A DNA stretch of 61,246 nucleotides from Umbribacter vaginalis (GCA_001552935.1 KQ959672.1:1-61246), one strand, 5' to 3'; numbered from the stretch's first letter, positions 26,799-34,965 are shown. Notes: a model not told the origin generated them from the letters alone. Numbers and translations: made by a program.

Positions 26799-28898
26799 GT
26801 GACAGAAGACCCTTTCGTTCCATCACAAAATCAAAACCTCCCCGTACAACCGAGCTCGCAGCGCTGCAGCTCCGAGAACAATATCTCCGCTGTTCAGCCA
26901 CCTATGAAACGTATTCTCGACTGCATTACCGAGCCTTCACAGCTTTCATGTCTTACTAATGATGAATTGAATATTTTGGCTCATGAGCTGCGAGAAGAGA
27001 TTATTTCCGTCACCGCGAAAACAGGCGGGCATGTTGCATCTTCCTTGGGGGCTATTGAAATTATCGTTGCTGTTCATTCACTTATTAACTCGCCAACCGA
27101 CAAATTCGTGTTCGACGTTGGCCATCAAGCCTACGCGCACAAGCTGCTCACAGGACGCTTGAAAAACTTTCCTACATTGCGCAGTTTTGGCGGCATTTCT
27201 GGTTTCACGAACCCTGCAGAAAGCAAGCACGATGTTCATGCTGCAGGTCATGCATCTGATTCACTCTCTATTGCACTGGGGCTTGCAAAAGCACGCGCAA
27301 TACGCGGTTCGAACGAAAAAATTGTGGCGCTTATTGGAGACGCTGGTATTTCGGGTGGTATGGCGTTTGAAGCGCTGAATATTATCGGTCAAATGCAGCT
27401 GCCTTTGGTGATTATTCTCAACGACAACGAAATGTCCATTTCCAAAAATGTCGGTGCATTGATGAAGCATTTAGGAGCCTTGCGTTCAAGCGACACCTAC
27501 CGCAACACGCGCGACGCAACGCAGCGCCGCCTTGAGGCGCAAGGGAAGCTGGGCAGCGCTGCCGTGAACGTGGGCCGCAGCATGAAAGACTCCGTGAAGC
27601 AGTTGTTTTTGCCGCAATCGTCCATGATGTACGAGCAGCTGGGCATTGTGTGCACACCGCCTTTGAACGGGCACAACATCGAGCAGCTGCGCGACTTTTT
27701 GCGCATGGCGCTGGCCACGAACGGCCCTGTTCTGATGCATGTTGTAACGCATAAAGGCGAAGGTTTTGCGCCGGCCATTCAAAATCCGGTGCAGTTTCAC
27801 GGCGTGGGCGCGTACAATCCGCAAACGGGCGAGATGCTGCCCAAGCCTGCGCATGCGCCGTCGTACACCTCGGTGTTTAGTGATGCGCTGGTGAACGAAG
27901 GGCGCAACGACAACACGATTGTTGCGATAACGGCAGCAATGCGCGGAGGCACTGGAACCGAGGCGTTCTTTCACGCGTTCCCCGACCGCTCTATTGACGT
28001 GGGAATTGCCGAAGAAAACGCAGTTGGCATGGCGGCGGGGCTTGCAATTGCGGGCATGAAGCCCGTGGTTGCCATTTACTCGACGTTTTTGCAGCGCGCG
28101 TTTGACCAGATTATTATTGACAACGCGCTTATAAACACCAATGTTGTGTTTGCGATTGACCGCGCTGGCCTGGTGGGAGCCGATGGCGCTACTCACCACG
28201 GCGTGTTTGACATTGCGTACCTGCGCATGATTCCGCAGTTGAAAATTCTTGCACCCAGCAACGAAGCCGAGCTTGTTTGTGCACTTCACACGGCACTTGT
28301 TACGCCTGGGCCCGTGGCGTTGCGCTATCCGCGCGGCAACGGGTGGGGCGTGGACATTCCAAGCGTTCCGCAGACCTTTGAGGTGGGGAAATCGAACACC
28401 GTGCGCGAAGGTAAGCAGGTGGCGGTGCTGGCATTTGGTGAAATGGTAAAAGTTGCGCTTGATGCGGCCGATGAGCTTGCGAAGTATGATGTGTCGGTGC
28501 GTGTGGTTGATATGCGCTGGGTAAAACCTCTTGATGAGCAGGCAATTCTTCAGGCGGCGCAAACGCAGCTGGTTGTGAGTATCGAGGATGGTGTTATTGC
28601 GGGTGGTGTTGGCGAAGAAGTGCAGCATGTGCTTGCGCTTCACAATGTTCATACGCCTTCGCTGGCGTTGGGTATCGAAGATGAGTTTGTTCCCCACGGC
28701 TCACCTGCCGATTTGATGAAAAGCGTGGGGCTTGACGCACACTCGGTTGCGCAGCGAATTTTGGACGCCTACCACGCAACGCAGAACGTGCTTGATGGCG
28801 TGGCGTCGCCTGCGGCGCACCAGCCAACCGAGCCAGCTGAACCGACCGAGCCAACTGAGCCGACCGAGCCAATCGAGCCAATCGAGCCGCATAATTAG
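26799..28898 (+). CDS. dxs: 1-deoxy-D-xylulose-5-phosphate synthase
   Basis: A 699-residue thiamine-diphosphate enzyme that condenses pyruvate and glyceraldehyde 3-phosphate in the first step of the MEP isoprenoid pathway. Motifs include GHVASSLGAIEI, FDVGHQAYAHKLLTGR, the cofactor motif GDAGISGGMAFEALN, DVGIAEENAVGMAAG, and LRYPRGNGWG. The GTG at 26799 has an AAGGAGGT site; this start adds about 35 low-complexity residues before the usual beginning (MKRILDCITEPSQL), where an ATG at about 26905 is an alternative. The C-terminus ends in Thr/Ile-Glu-Pro repeats from a 9-bp array. IspE of the same pathway is encoded at 36244-37302. Confidence 0.95.
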   Translation: MTEDPFVPSQNQNLPVQPSSQRCSSENNISAVQPPMKRILDCITEPSQLSCLTNDELNILAHELREEIISVTAKTGGHVASSLGAIEIIVAVHSLINSPTDKFVFDVGHQAYAHKLLTGRLKNFPTLRSFGGISGFTNPAESKHDVHAAGHASDSLSIALGLAKARAIRGSNEKIVALIGDAGISGGMAFEALNIIGQMQLPLVIILNDNEMSISKNVGALMKHLGALRSSDTYRNTRDATQRRLEAQGKLGSAAVNVGRSMKDSVKQLFLPQSSMMYEQLGIVCTPPLNGHNIEQLRDFLRMALATNGPVLMHVVTHKGEGFAPAIQNPVQFHGVGAYNPQTGEMLPKPAHAPSYTSVFSDALVNEGRNDNTIVAITAAMRGGTGTEAFFHAFPDRSIDVGIAEENAVGMAAGLAIAGMKPVVAIYSTFLQRAFDQIIIDNALINTNVVFAIDRAGLVGADGATHHGVFDIAYLRMIPQLKILAPSNEAELVCALHTALVTPGPVALRYPRGNGWGVDIPSVPQTFEVGKSNTVREGKQVAVLAFGEMVKVALDAADELAKYDVSVRVVDMRWVKPLDEQAILQAAQTQLVVSIEDGVIAGGVGEEVQHVLALHNVHTPSLALGIEDEFVPHGSPADLMKSVGLDAHSVAQRILDAYHATQNVLDGVASPAAHQPTEPAEPTEPTEPTEPIEPIEPHN
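28824..28889 (+). repeat. 9-bp in-frame repeat at the dxs 3' end
   Basis: Seven units of CCGACCGAG-like sequence starting at 28824 encode the tripeptide Thr-Glu-Pro (later Ile-Glu-Pro). They lie after the last conserved Dxs residues and stop two codons before the stop codon. Confidence 0.85.
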
Positions 28899-28929
28899 TC
28901 TGAGGAAGGAACTGCGCGCAACGCACCTG

Positions 28930-29065
28930 CGCCGCCACGTTCCCGCTGATGGCACAACAGTTGCGCTGTGGTGTCGTGTTACCGTACCCGTTCCCGATGT
29001 TCCCACTCCCGCGCCCGCGTCGCCACGTTCCCACACCCACATCCGCGCCGCCACGTTCCCACGCC
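28930..29065. repeat. Intergenic GGGAACG-type repeat cluster
   Basis: On the minus strand the block reads as repeated GGGAACGTGGCG units separated by GC-rich spacers; two copies 28 bp apart lie in the right half and GGGAACATCGGGAACGGG lies further left. On the plus strand this is the CCACGTTCCCAC series. The block fills most of the gap between dxs and dcd and belongs to the same family as the arrays in hemA and tcdA. Confidence 0.65.
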
Positions 29066-29144
29066 CACACCTGTTCACAAAAGCACTGTTCAAGGGTATA
29101 CTATCGTGCGAACGCGTGTGCATGTACGAGCATAGGGGGCTTGT

Positions 29145-29699
29145 ATGGTTTTGTCCGATCGAGACATAAAAAAGCAACTTGAACTGGGGCGTATTCGCAT
29201 TGCTCCGCTCGATATGGACGACATTCAGCCCGCGTCCGTTGACGTGCATCTGGGTTCAAATTTCCGCATTTTCAAAAATTCGACGCAGGCGTTTATCGAC
29301 CCGCTTAAAACGCAAGAGGGGCTTACCGAAAGCATCGACGTTCAGGAGGGCGGCATATTTGTGCTGCAACCTGGGCAATTTGCGCTTGGCACCACCGTCG
29401 AGCGCATCTGTGTGCCGTGCGACATTTTGGGGAAGCTGGAAGGGAAGTCAAGCTTGGGGCGCATTGGTCTTATGATTCATTCCACTGCAGGGTATGTTGA
29501 CCCAGGTTGGGAGGGTGAAATCACGCTTGAATTGTCAAATGTAGCTACCCTTCCCATTATTTTGCATCCTGGCATGCGTATTGGGCAAATGTCGTTTGAG
29601 CAAATGACAAGCCCCGTTGAGCGCCCCTATGGTTCAGCAGGCCTTGGGAGTCATTATCAGGGGCAATCGGGCGCATGTCCTTCATATCATTTACGGTAG
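29145..29699 (+). CDS. dcd: dCTP deaminase, probably bifunctional dUMP-forming type
   Basis: A 184-residue deaminase of the trimeric dUTPase fold that provides dUMP precursors for dTMP. Characteristic motifs are LSDRDIKKQLELGRI, IQPASVDVHLGSNF, EGKSSLGRIGLMIHSTAGYV, DPGWEGEITLELSNV and PGMRIGQMSF. The HSTAGYVDPGW segment matches the actinobacterial/archaeal enzymes that both deaminate and hydrolyse dCTP to dUMP; this subtype call is inference. The start at 29145 follows GGGGGCTTGT. It is followed after six bases by the Fur-family gene. Confidence 0.93.
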   Translation: MVLSDRDIKKQLELGRIRIAPLDMDDIQPASVDVHLGSNFRIFKNSTQAFIDPLKTQEGLTESIDVQEGGIFVLQPGQFALGTTVERICVPCDILGKLEGKSSLGRIGLMIHSTAGYVDPGWEGEITLELSNVATLPIILHPGMRIGQMSFEQMTSPVERPYGSAGLGSHYQGQSGACPSYHLR

Positions 29700-29705
29700 G
29701 TTGTT

Positions 29706-30116
29706 ATGGCACGCTACGATACAAAACAAAAACGCATTATTCGTGCTTTTTTGGAAGAGCATATGAACTGCTATATGACAGTTGATGACATGTATGAACA
29801 AATGTCGGAAGCTGGTGAAATGCTTGGTCGTACAACAGTGTATCGTACGCTTGAGGCTCTTTTTGCGGAGGGCGAGGTTGCAAAAATTCAGATGCCGTCT
29901 GACAAAAAAGCTTACTATCGCTATATTGATAAGGAACAAAGCGCCTATGGTCAGTTGTTATGTCTGAAATGTGGAGCTGCGTTAGCAATCGACTGCAGCA
30001 CATTTACCGAGTTTGCTCATCATACGCAGCAATCTCATGGTTTTTGTATCATTCCTGCTCAAAGTATACTTTTTGGATATTGTGAAGCGTGTCAAAAGCG
30101 CTTCATGGAGCGATAA
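29706..30116 (+). CDS. Fur-family metal-dependent regulator
   Basis: A 136-residue regulator with the Fur winged helix (MTVDDMYEQMSEAG, GRTTVYRTLEALFAEGEV) and the structural zinc pairs CLKC and CEAC. The regulatory metal site of Fur/PerR (HHHxH just before the first CxxC) is absent; the equivalent segment is EQSAYGQLLCLKC. HHTQQSHGFCI may supply other ligands. Whether it senses iron, zinc or peroxide cannot be decided; a Zur-like role is possible. It is co-directional with dcd six bases upstream. Confidence 0.85.
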   Translation: MARYDTKQKRIIRAFLEEHMNCYMTVDDMYEQMSEAGEMLGRTTVYRTLEALFAEGEVAKIQMPSDKKAYYRYIDKEQSAYGQLLCLKCGAALAIDCSTFTEFAHHTQQSHGFCIIPAQSILFGYCEACQKRFMER

Positions 30117-30146
30117 CATGCGTTTAGCTTGTTTTATACACATGCG

Positions 30147-30210
30147 TTCGTGTTGCTGAGCATTCGGACTACTGCATGTTCGTGTTGCTGAGCATTCGTG
30201 TTGCTGAGCA
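30147..30210. repeat. 16-bp repeat, three copies, between convergent genes
   Basis: TTCGTGTTGCTGAGCA occurs at 30147, 30179 and 30195, the last two in direct tandem. The array occupies the short gap between the Fur-family gene and the convergent cyclo-ligase gene; no good terminator hairpin was found there. Confidence 0.85.
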
Positions 30211-30230
30211 TTATCTTATACGAGCTTCCT

Positions 30231-31145
30231 TTAACTTACGATAATGTCGGGAAGTGCTACGTCGTGCGGTTCAGGATATACACACGCAACATGCTGTTCC
30301 TTAAATGCTACTCCAATAATTGAAGCGTTTGGTGAGCACTGCACCAAAAACTCATCGTAGTTTCCTTGTCCATAACCAAGGCGCATATTGCTATCATCGA
30401 AGCCTACCACAGGAACAACTATTGCATGGAATTCTTCAGCTTGTACCCAGCGTGTATGCGTGGTGTAAGAATCTCGTTCAATTTGCTGCTCAATGGCAGC
30501 TTGCGTGTATGCGCGCGCTGGATGCGCTAAAAATTCAAGCGATTTGTGTTCTACGCTGATAGCATTAAGCTCTACAAAGCGCATCTGATTGCGCACCTTA
30601 GGTTGTTGTTCTGTAAAAACGTGTGTTTTGATTGCAGCTGCACAGGGTGGGTGCGTCTTGTTTGCACGTATGTCGTGCTGGTAAGTGTCACGTGAAGTGC
30701 TGTTGTGTATAGCTTGCGCGTTTGTGTTTTTATCCAGCGGATCGTTGGTACCTGGTCGATCGCTGTTGCATGGTCGATCGTTGGTACCTGGTTGATCGTT
30801 GTCGCATGATCGCGCGCTTTCAGCGCATACTTGCGTATCACGTTCACGCTCTGGCTTAATCATGCAGGGAAAACAGAGCGTCCATGGTTTTCCTTCTGCG
30901 CGCTTTATAAAAGGCATAAGCGATACTTCGTCATCCATGGCGCAATACAGTGCTATGGTAAAGGGCTTTATGGGCTCTGATTTTGAATAAATTGTGTAGA
31001 GATTATCAATTTTAGTAAACAGGATATCTGAAATTATATTACTTTTTGTATCACGTTCCTCACGAGAAAGGTTGCGCCTCAGTTGCATTATATATTTTCT
31101 TACACTTTGTTTAAGTTCGCTTAGATTATCATGTTGAACTGGCAT
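30231..31145 (-). CDS. 5-formyltetrahydrofolate cyclo-ligase with a large insertion
   Basis: A 304-residue member of the MTHFS family, which converts 5-formyl-THF to 5,10-methenyl-THF using ATP. Family enzymes are about 190 residues. The N-terminal half (YIMQLRRNLSREERDTKS, IALYCAMDDEVSLMPFI) and the C-terminal motifs (VVPVVGFDDSNMRLGYGQGNYDEFL, GVAFKEQHV) are intact. About 90 residues of low-complexity sequence, partly made by an 18-bp tandem repeat (CDNDQP, GTNDRP, CNSDRP), are inserted between the two halves. The start at 31145 has AAAGG 14 bases upstream, so initiation is not certain. Convergent with the Fur-family gene. Confidence 0.88.
   Translation of the reverse strand: MPVQHDNLSELKQSVRKYIMQLRRNLSREERDTKSNIISDILFTKIDNLYTIYSKSEPIKPFTIALYCAMDDEVSLMPFIKRAEGKPWTLCFPCMIKPERERDTQVCAESARSCDNDQPGTNDRPCNSDRPGTNDPLDKNTNAQAIHNSTSRDTYQHDIRANKTHPPCAAAIKTHVFTEQQPKVRNQMRFVELNAISVEHKSLEFLAHPARAYTQAAIEQQIERDSYTTHTRWVQAEEFHAIVVPVVGFDDSNMRLGYGQGNYDEFLVQCSPNASIIGVAFKEQHVACVYPEPHDVALPDIIVS
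30740..30811. repeat. 18-bp in-frame tandem repeat inside the cyclo-ligase gene
   Basis: Four units at 30740, 30758, 30776 and 30794 begin with GATCG and alternate between a GGTACCTGG and a GTTGCATGG type, so the higher-order period is 36 bp. They encode hexapeptides in a loop insertion of the enzyme. Confidence 0.9.
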
Positions 31146-31396
31146 TTAAATTATCCAAACCTTTCTTCTCTATTGTTACATTGTACGCAATACTAATGCA
31201 ATAAATAGATAATTTATATTAACTTTTCTCTTTCAGAATTGTAACAATGTGTGACATAATAACAATTACTACTCGAACGGTAGGAGTATGCGTTACAATA
31301 CAAGTCTACCAATTGCATGAGCGTATCGTACCATGTAACACTTCTATACAATTGTGTGATGTACGTTACTATATTATGTCAAAACTTAAGTAGAAC

Positions 31397-31410
31397 TTAC
31401 ATTAATGTAA
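31397..31410. promoter_or_regulatory. Perfect palindrome upstream of the Rrf2 gene (candidate operator)
   Basis: TTACATTAATGTAA is a perfect 14-bp palindrome about 100 bp before the Rrf2-family start. The divergent AT-rich region (31146-31512) also carries ATTGTTACA (31172-31180) facing TGTAACAAT (31240-31248), and GACATAATA (31253-31261) facing TATTATGTC (31372-31380). Autoregulation by the Rrf2 protein is the simplest reading. No gene is supported in this region. Confidence 0.5.
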
Positions 31411-31512
31411 ATTTTGGCTACAGTTTAACGGTTGAGTGTATACGGGAAAACGACGATTGCTGGTACGTGCTTGGTGTATAAGCATATACCTTACCCGCGA
31501 AGGGGGACGACT

Positions 31513-31962
31513 ATGAAATTAAAAGCCTCTATCGACTATGGTGTACGCACCATGATGTATCTTGCATCAAAAGATGCTATTGTGTCATCACGTGAAATCG
31601 CTGAACGCATGAATATTCCGCGCGATTATCTTATTCAATTAGGTCTTAAACTGCGTAATGCTGGTTTGATTATTGCGCGTCCTGGTAAACATGGTGGGTA
31701 TGAATTAGGCAAACAACCAAGCGAAATTTCTGTTGGCGCTATTGTTCGCGCGTTTGAAGAACCAGGCAAAGCACGTCGTTATACACTTGCTGATGCCGAT
31801 ATTGAAGCAGAACTGCTTAATCGTGTTGAAGATGCTAATTCACTTATTTCGAGTAGTCTTGATGTGTTTCTCGGAAAAATTTCTCTGCAAGATTTGATTG
31901 ACGCATCCGCTCATAAGGGCAACGTTCATAAATTTTTGGATAGTATCCACATGTTTGCATAA
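31513..31962 (+). CDS. Rrf2-family transcriptional regulator lacking cysteines
   Basis: A 149-residue winged-helix regulator. The Rrf2 N-terminus is typical: KASIDYGVRTMMYLAS, SREIAERMNIPRDYLIQLGLKLRNAGLI and RPGKHGGYEL. There is no cysteine anywhere in the protein, so it cannot hold the Fe-S cluster of IscR/NsrR types and is closer to cluster-free CymR-like members, which sense through protein or metabolite binding. The ATG at 31513 follows GAAGGGGGACGACT; an upstream in-frame start at 31432 lacks a site. The neighbouring mod genes are on the other strand, so its regulon is unknown. Confidence 0.9.
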   Translation: MKLKASIDYGVRTMMYLASKDAIVSSREIAERMNIPRDYLIQLGLKLRNAGLIIARPGKHGGYELGKQPSEISVGAIVRAFEEPGKARRYTLADADIEAELLNRVEDANSLISSSLDVFLGKISLQDLIDASAHKGNVHKFLDSIHMFA

Positions 31963-32066
31963 AGTGCAAACGTATTTGTAAAGCATTGTAATTTTATATG
32001 TCATCCGCACGTCACATGCCGCATTGTGTGTGTCCGTGCTACGACGCTGTAGCCTTGTATGCGTTC

Positions 32067-32708
32067 CTACTTGTATTTCCTTACTTCATAGGTGCGCATA
32101 CGTAAGGCACGCTGTTTGTCGTGTGTTACTTCAATAATGCTTGCACTATGCTGATCTTGCCATTCTGCAAGTTTTTCTTCCATAAGGTGCTTTGTTGCCG
32201 TATCAAGTGCCGCAAATGGCTCGTCCAGTAATAATAATGAGGGATTATGAATAAGTGTGCGCGCTAACGCAACGCGCTGAGCTTCACCGCCGCTCAAGGT
32301 AGCAGGATGGCGCTGTGCAAGGTGCTCAAGGTTCAACCATCCAAGCAGTGCGTGAGCGTGTGCGCGTGCCGATCGTAAAGAAGTACGTTGTGCGCTATAT
32401 CTCAGGCGAAGTGGTAGTGCTACATTATCGAGCACTGAAAAATGGTTGTACAATATGCTGTCTTGATAGAGCAAGCCAATGTTTCGTTCAGCAGGTGCAA
32501 TTGTTTCGAGCGGAACGCCACGCAGCAGCATATCTCCAGCGTATGCTTGCCAACGACCTGCGATAGTTTCCAGAATAAGCGTTTTTCCAATGCCCGATGC
32601 TCCCGTAAGGCAAATATGCTGACCAGCGTTAAGTTCCATGCTGAGGGGTGCGGTATGGCATGAGCCAATATACACTTCAAGGTTTTGAAGCGAAAGAAGC
32701 GTACTCAT
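32067..32708 (-). CDS. modC: Molybdate ABC transporter ATP-binding protein (short form)
   Basis: A 213-residue ABC ATPase with Walker A GASGIGKT, signature LSGGEAQRVALARTL and Walker B LLLLDEPFAALD. It ends shortly after the D-loop and H-loop (IEVTHDKQRAL), so the C-terminal TOBE/MOP molybdate-binding domain of ordinary ModC (about 350 residues) is missing. Its start overlaps the permease stop by four bases, which ties it to the molybdate system. Function as the molybdate ATPase is inferred from operon position. Confidence 0.85.
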   Translation of the reverse strand: MSTLLSLQNLEVYIGSCHTAPLSMELNAGQHICLTGASGIGKTLILETIAGRWQAYAGDMLLRGVPLETIAPAERNIGLLYQDSILYNHFSVLDNVALPLRLRYSAQRTSLRSARAHAHALLGWLNLEHLAQRHPATLSGGEAQRVALARTLIHNPSLLLLDEPFAALDTATKHLMEEKLAEWQDQHSASIIEVTHDKQRALRMRTYEVRKYK

Positions 32709-33739
32709 GTTGCGTATTCTCCTTTTGCATCTGAGCGTTCCACACCTGAGCCGTTTGCGTCTACGTCAGCATCAGATCGCGTATCGCCACCAGCGCCTGA
32801 GATGTTTGCGCCTGAGCTTTCAGCGCCAGCACCTGAGTATTGCACGTCTGCGCAAGCGTTTGATCCGTTTACTCCTAAGCCTTTCGTATCTGCATCATCT
32901 GTGGTGTTGCCCGTCGCGCTTCCATGTCTTACGCGCTTGTGGCTCCTGTACTTGTCATGAGTTGATTGTCGCAGCCATATGCGAGACAGGCCACTAAGCG
33001 CAATTGCAAGCAAAATGAGAATGGTAGCAATTGCTAATGCGCGCGATAGGTTGCCTGTTGAGGTATTGAGCAAAATGGCAGTTGGTAGCACTTCAGTTGA
33101 CATGCGCGTTGTGCCAGCTACCATCATAACTGCACCATATTCTCCTAAGCATCTGCTAAAACACATGATAATAGCGGCAATAATATCGTGTTTAACGCTG
33201 GGAAATACCACCAACCAATCAAGCTGTGCGTTGCTTGCGCCCATACTGCGTGCTTGGAAAATATGTTTGGGGTTTATGTTTGAAAAAGCAGCCCATAGTT
33301 GTTCAACAACAAAGGGGATATTAGTTACTACCTGCGCTAATATAATTCCTTGTACCGTAAAGATAAATTCGATACCCAAAGGTTCAAGCAAAGGTGCAAG
33401 TCCTTGATTACCAAAGAAAAGCACAAGCATAATACCAAGGACGATATGAGGCAGCGCCATTGGTGTTGTCAGAAGTTGAACAAGCGCGCTGCGTCCTTTA
33501 AAGCGTGCCGAAAACAGGGAACTTGTAGCGCATAAGGAAAGCGGTATACAAAGAGCAGTTGAGATAATGGCTGTGACCAGCGATAATCCGCATGCAAATT
33601 GCACTTCTTCGTCGAAGATGGCGCCTGGCAGCTCTCCTACTCCTCGTAAAATGCCATACACCAGCGGGGCAATAAGGATAAGGCATGCAATCCCCAAGGA
33701 AGCAAACCCTCCTATTCTCCACGGTGATACGTGTTTCAT
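32705..33739 (-). CDS. modB: Molybdate ABC transporter permease with repeat-rich tail
   Basis: A 344-residue permease. The first 265 residues show about six transmembrane helices and the permease loop EAA-like segment ARSMGASNAQLDWLVVFPSV, followed by GEYGAVMMVAG, typical of ModB (usually 220-270 residues). The last 75 residues are a hydrophilic Gly/Asp/Ser tail with reiterated GAG and DAD/GSGV motifs, encoded by imperfect 15-bp units at about 32718-32890. Translationally coupled to the ATPase gene. It is separated from modA by a 380-bp repeat-bearing gap. Confidence 0.9.
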   Translation of the reverse strand: MKHVSPWRIGGFASLGIACLILIAPLVYGILRGVGELPGAIFDEEVQFACGLSLVTAIISTALCIPLSLCATSSLFSARFKGRSALVQLLTTPMALPHIVLGIMLVLFFGNQGLAPLLEPLGIEFIFTVQGIILAQVVTNIPFVVEQLWAAFSNINPKHIFQARSMGASNAQLDWLVVFPSVKHDIIAAIIMCFSRCLGEYGAVMMVAGTTRMSTEVLPTAILLNTSTGNLSRALAIATILILLAIALSGLSRIWLRQSTHDKYRSHKRVRHGSATGNTTDDADTKGLGVNGSNACADVQYSGAGAESSGANISGAGGDTRSDADVDANGSGVERSDAKGEYAT

Positions 33740-33934
33740 GAGTGCCTTGTTGTCCTTTCGCTACGAAACCATGCTGGTTATGCACGTCAAAGCGCTGATT
33801 AGGGCGCGTAAGGTTTTGATACTTGGCTGTTGGTTAAAGGTGTAGATATGAATACATTCATATCCAGTGTGCTGCTATACTTGAACCTGTTTGTGCGTCG
33901 TTTGCGGTTGTGTGTTACAAACGTGCCTACACTC

Positions 33935-34047
33935 GACATATTGCCATTCGTTCATACGCCTGCAGCTGATATGCTTCCATCCACGCATGCACCAGCGCCC
34001 AACATACTGCTATTCGCTCATACGCCTGCAGCCGATATGCTTCTACG
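33935..34047. repeat. 33-bp tandem repeat in the modA-modB gap
   Basis: Units at 33935-33967, 33968-34000 and 34001-34033 plus a partial unit follow a GA(C/T)ATxxTGCC...CATACGCCTGCAGC pattern. Units 1 and 3 are most alike, giving a higher-order period of 66 bp. The array happens to stay open on the plus strand as an 11-residue repeat, but no gene is likely. It fills the gap between two genes of one transport system, 33740-34122, where no other feature is seen. Confidence 0.85.
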
Positions 34048-34122
34048 AATATGCCTGCACTCGATGAACGGTTTCACTTGAGTGCAGGCGTTTCGTGAGG
34101 TCTACATGCTTTCTACTAACGT

Positions 34123-34965
34123 TTATTTATCAACGGGTAAAAATCCGTGGTCAGAGTAAGCTTTTTTACCTTCAGCCGACTTTAAATACGCTACAAATTT
34201 ATTTGACAGATCTTGATTTTTGGTAAAGGTAGTAATGCTTGCTGTAATAATCTGGTTAATGTTTTGGTCGTTAGGAATGGTAATAGCTTCCACATCTTGC
34301 GCTTCAGATACCGAGTCTTTGGTACATATACCAGCATCTGCGTTACTCGATTGTACTGCGGTAACAATCTCAGTTACCGTACCAACGGTCGCTTTAATGT
34401 TTTTCTTAGCATTGATGCCGTTTTTCTCGAAAATCATATTGGCGGTGCGACCAATAGATGCGCTTGCAGCATCGGCCAAAACAAGCTTTACGTCAGGTTT
34501 TTCAAGATCTTTCAAGCTACTAATATGTTTAGGGTTACCTTTTTTTACTACGATAGCAGGTGTATGGTTTGCTACAGGAATATTGTCTTGTACCAGACCT
34601 TCTTTTTTGGCGTTTTCGTAGTCGGGTTTAGCACCCACAATAAACAAGTCGCCTTTGTGCGTTGATTGCAACTGTGCAAGAAGTTTTCCCGAGCCTGCAT
34701 AGGTAATATCCAGCTTAGCGCCAGGGTTTTTGGCTTCAAAGCCTGTTTTTACCTGTTCCATAGCTTTTTTCATGCCAGCGCCACAATATACCATAAGGTG
34801 CTGCTCAGACGCTGGTTTTGTTTGCTCGGTAGCATGCGGCGCCTTTGCGGGCTCGGCAGGTTTTGCCTGCGGTGCGCACGCTCCAAGAAAGCCGAGCGAT
34901 GCAACCACACCCAAAGCTATAACAAGCTTTGCTCCCTTCGATGTAAATGCATGAGTACGTTCCAT
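34123..34965 (-). CDS. modA: Molybdate-binding lipoprotein
   Basis: A 280-residue periplasmic-type binding protein. A signal peptide ends in the lipobox LGAC, so it is lipid-anchored outside the membrane. An Ala/Pro/Lys linker precedes the ModA/PstS-like domain: LMVYCGAGMKKAMEQVKTGFE, YAGSGKLLAQLQ, GDLFIVGAKPDYE and ADAASASIGRTANMIF. The ATG at 34965 lies directly after AAAGGAAAAGGA and is preferred over the ATG at 34980. It captures molybdate or tungstate for the permease. modD follows 27 bp upstream on the same strand. Confidence 0.9.
   Translation of the reverse strand: MERTHAFTSKGAKLVIALGVVASLGFLGACAPQAKPAEPAKAPHATEQTKPASEQHLMVYCGAGMKKAMEQVKTGFEAKNPGAKLDITYAGSGKLLAQLQSTHKGDLFIVGAKPDYENAKKEGLVQDNIPVANHTPAIVVKKGNPKHISSLKDLEKPDVKLVLADAASASIGRTANMIFEKNGINAKKNIKATVGTVTEIVTAVQSSNADAGICTKDSVSEAQDVEAITIPNDQNINQIITASITTFTKNQDLSNKFVAYLKSAEGKKAYSDHGFLPVDK

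Noticed and set aside
30740-30811. CRISPR-like arrays (18-, 33- and 36-bp repeats at several sites)
   Set aside because: The repeats are contiguous, without unique spacers, and there are no cas genes in the window.
31253-31380. A miniature transposable element bounded by GACATAATA/TATTATGTC
   Set aside because: The arms are only nine bases, no target duplication was seen, and no second copy was noticed in the window.
33830-34081. An 83-codon plus-strand frame with an 11-residue repeat
   Set aside because: It is the translation of the 33-bp intergenic array. There is no ribosome binding site or family, and the neighbouring genes lie on the other strand.
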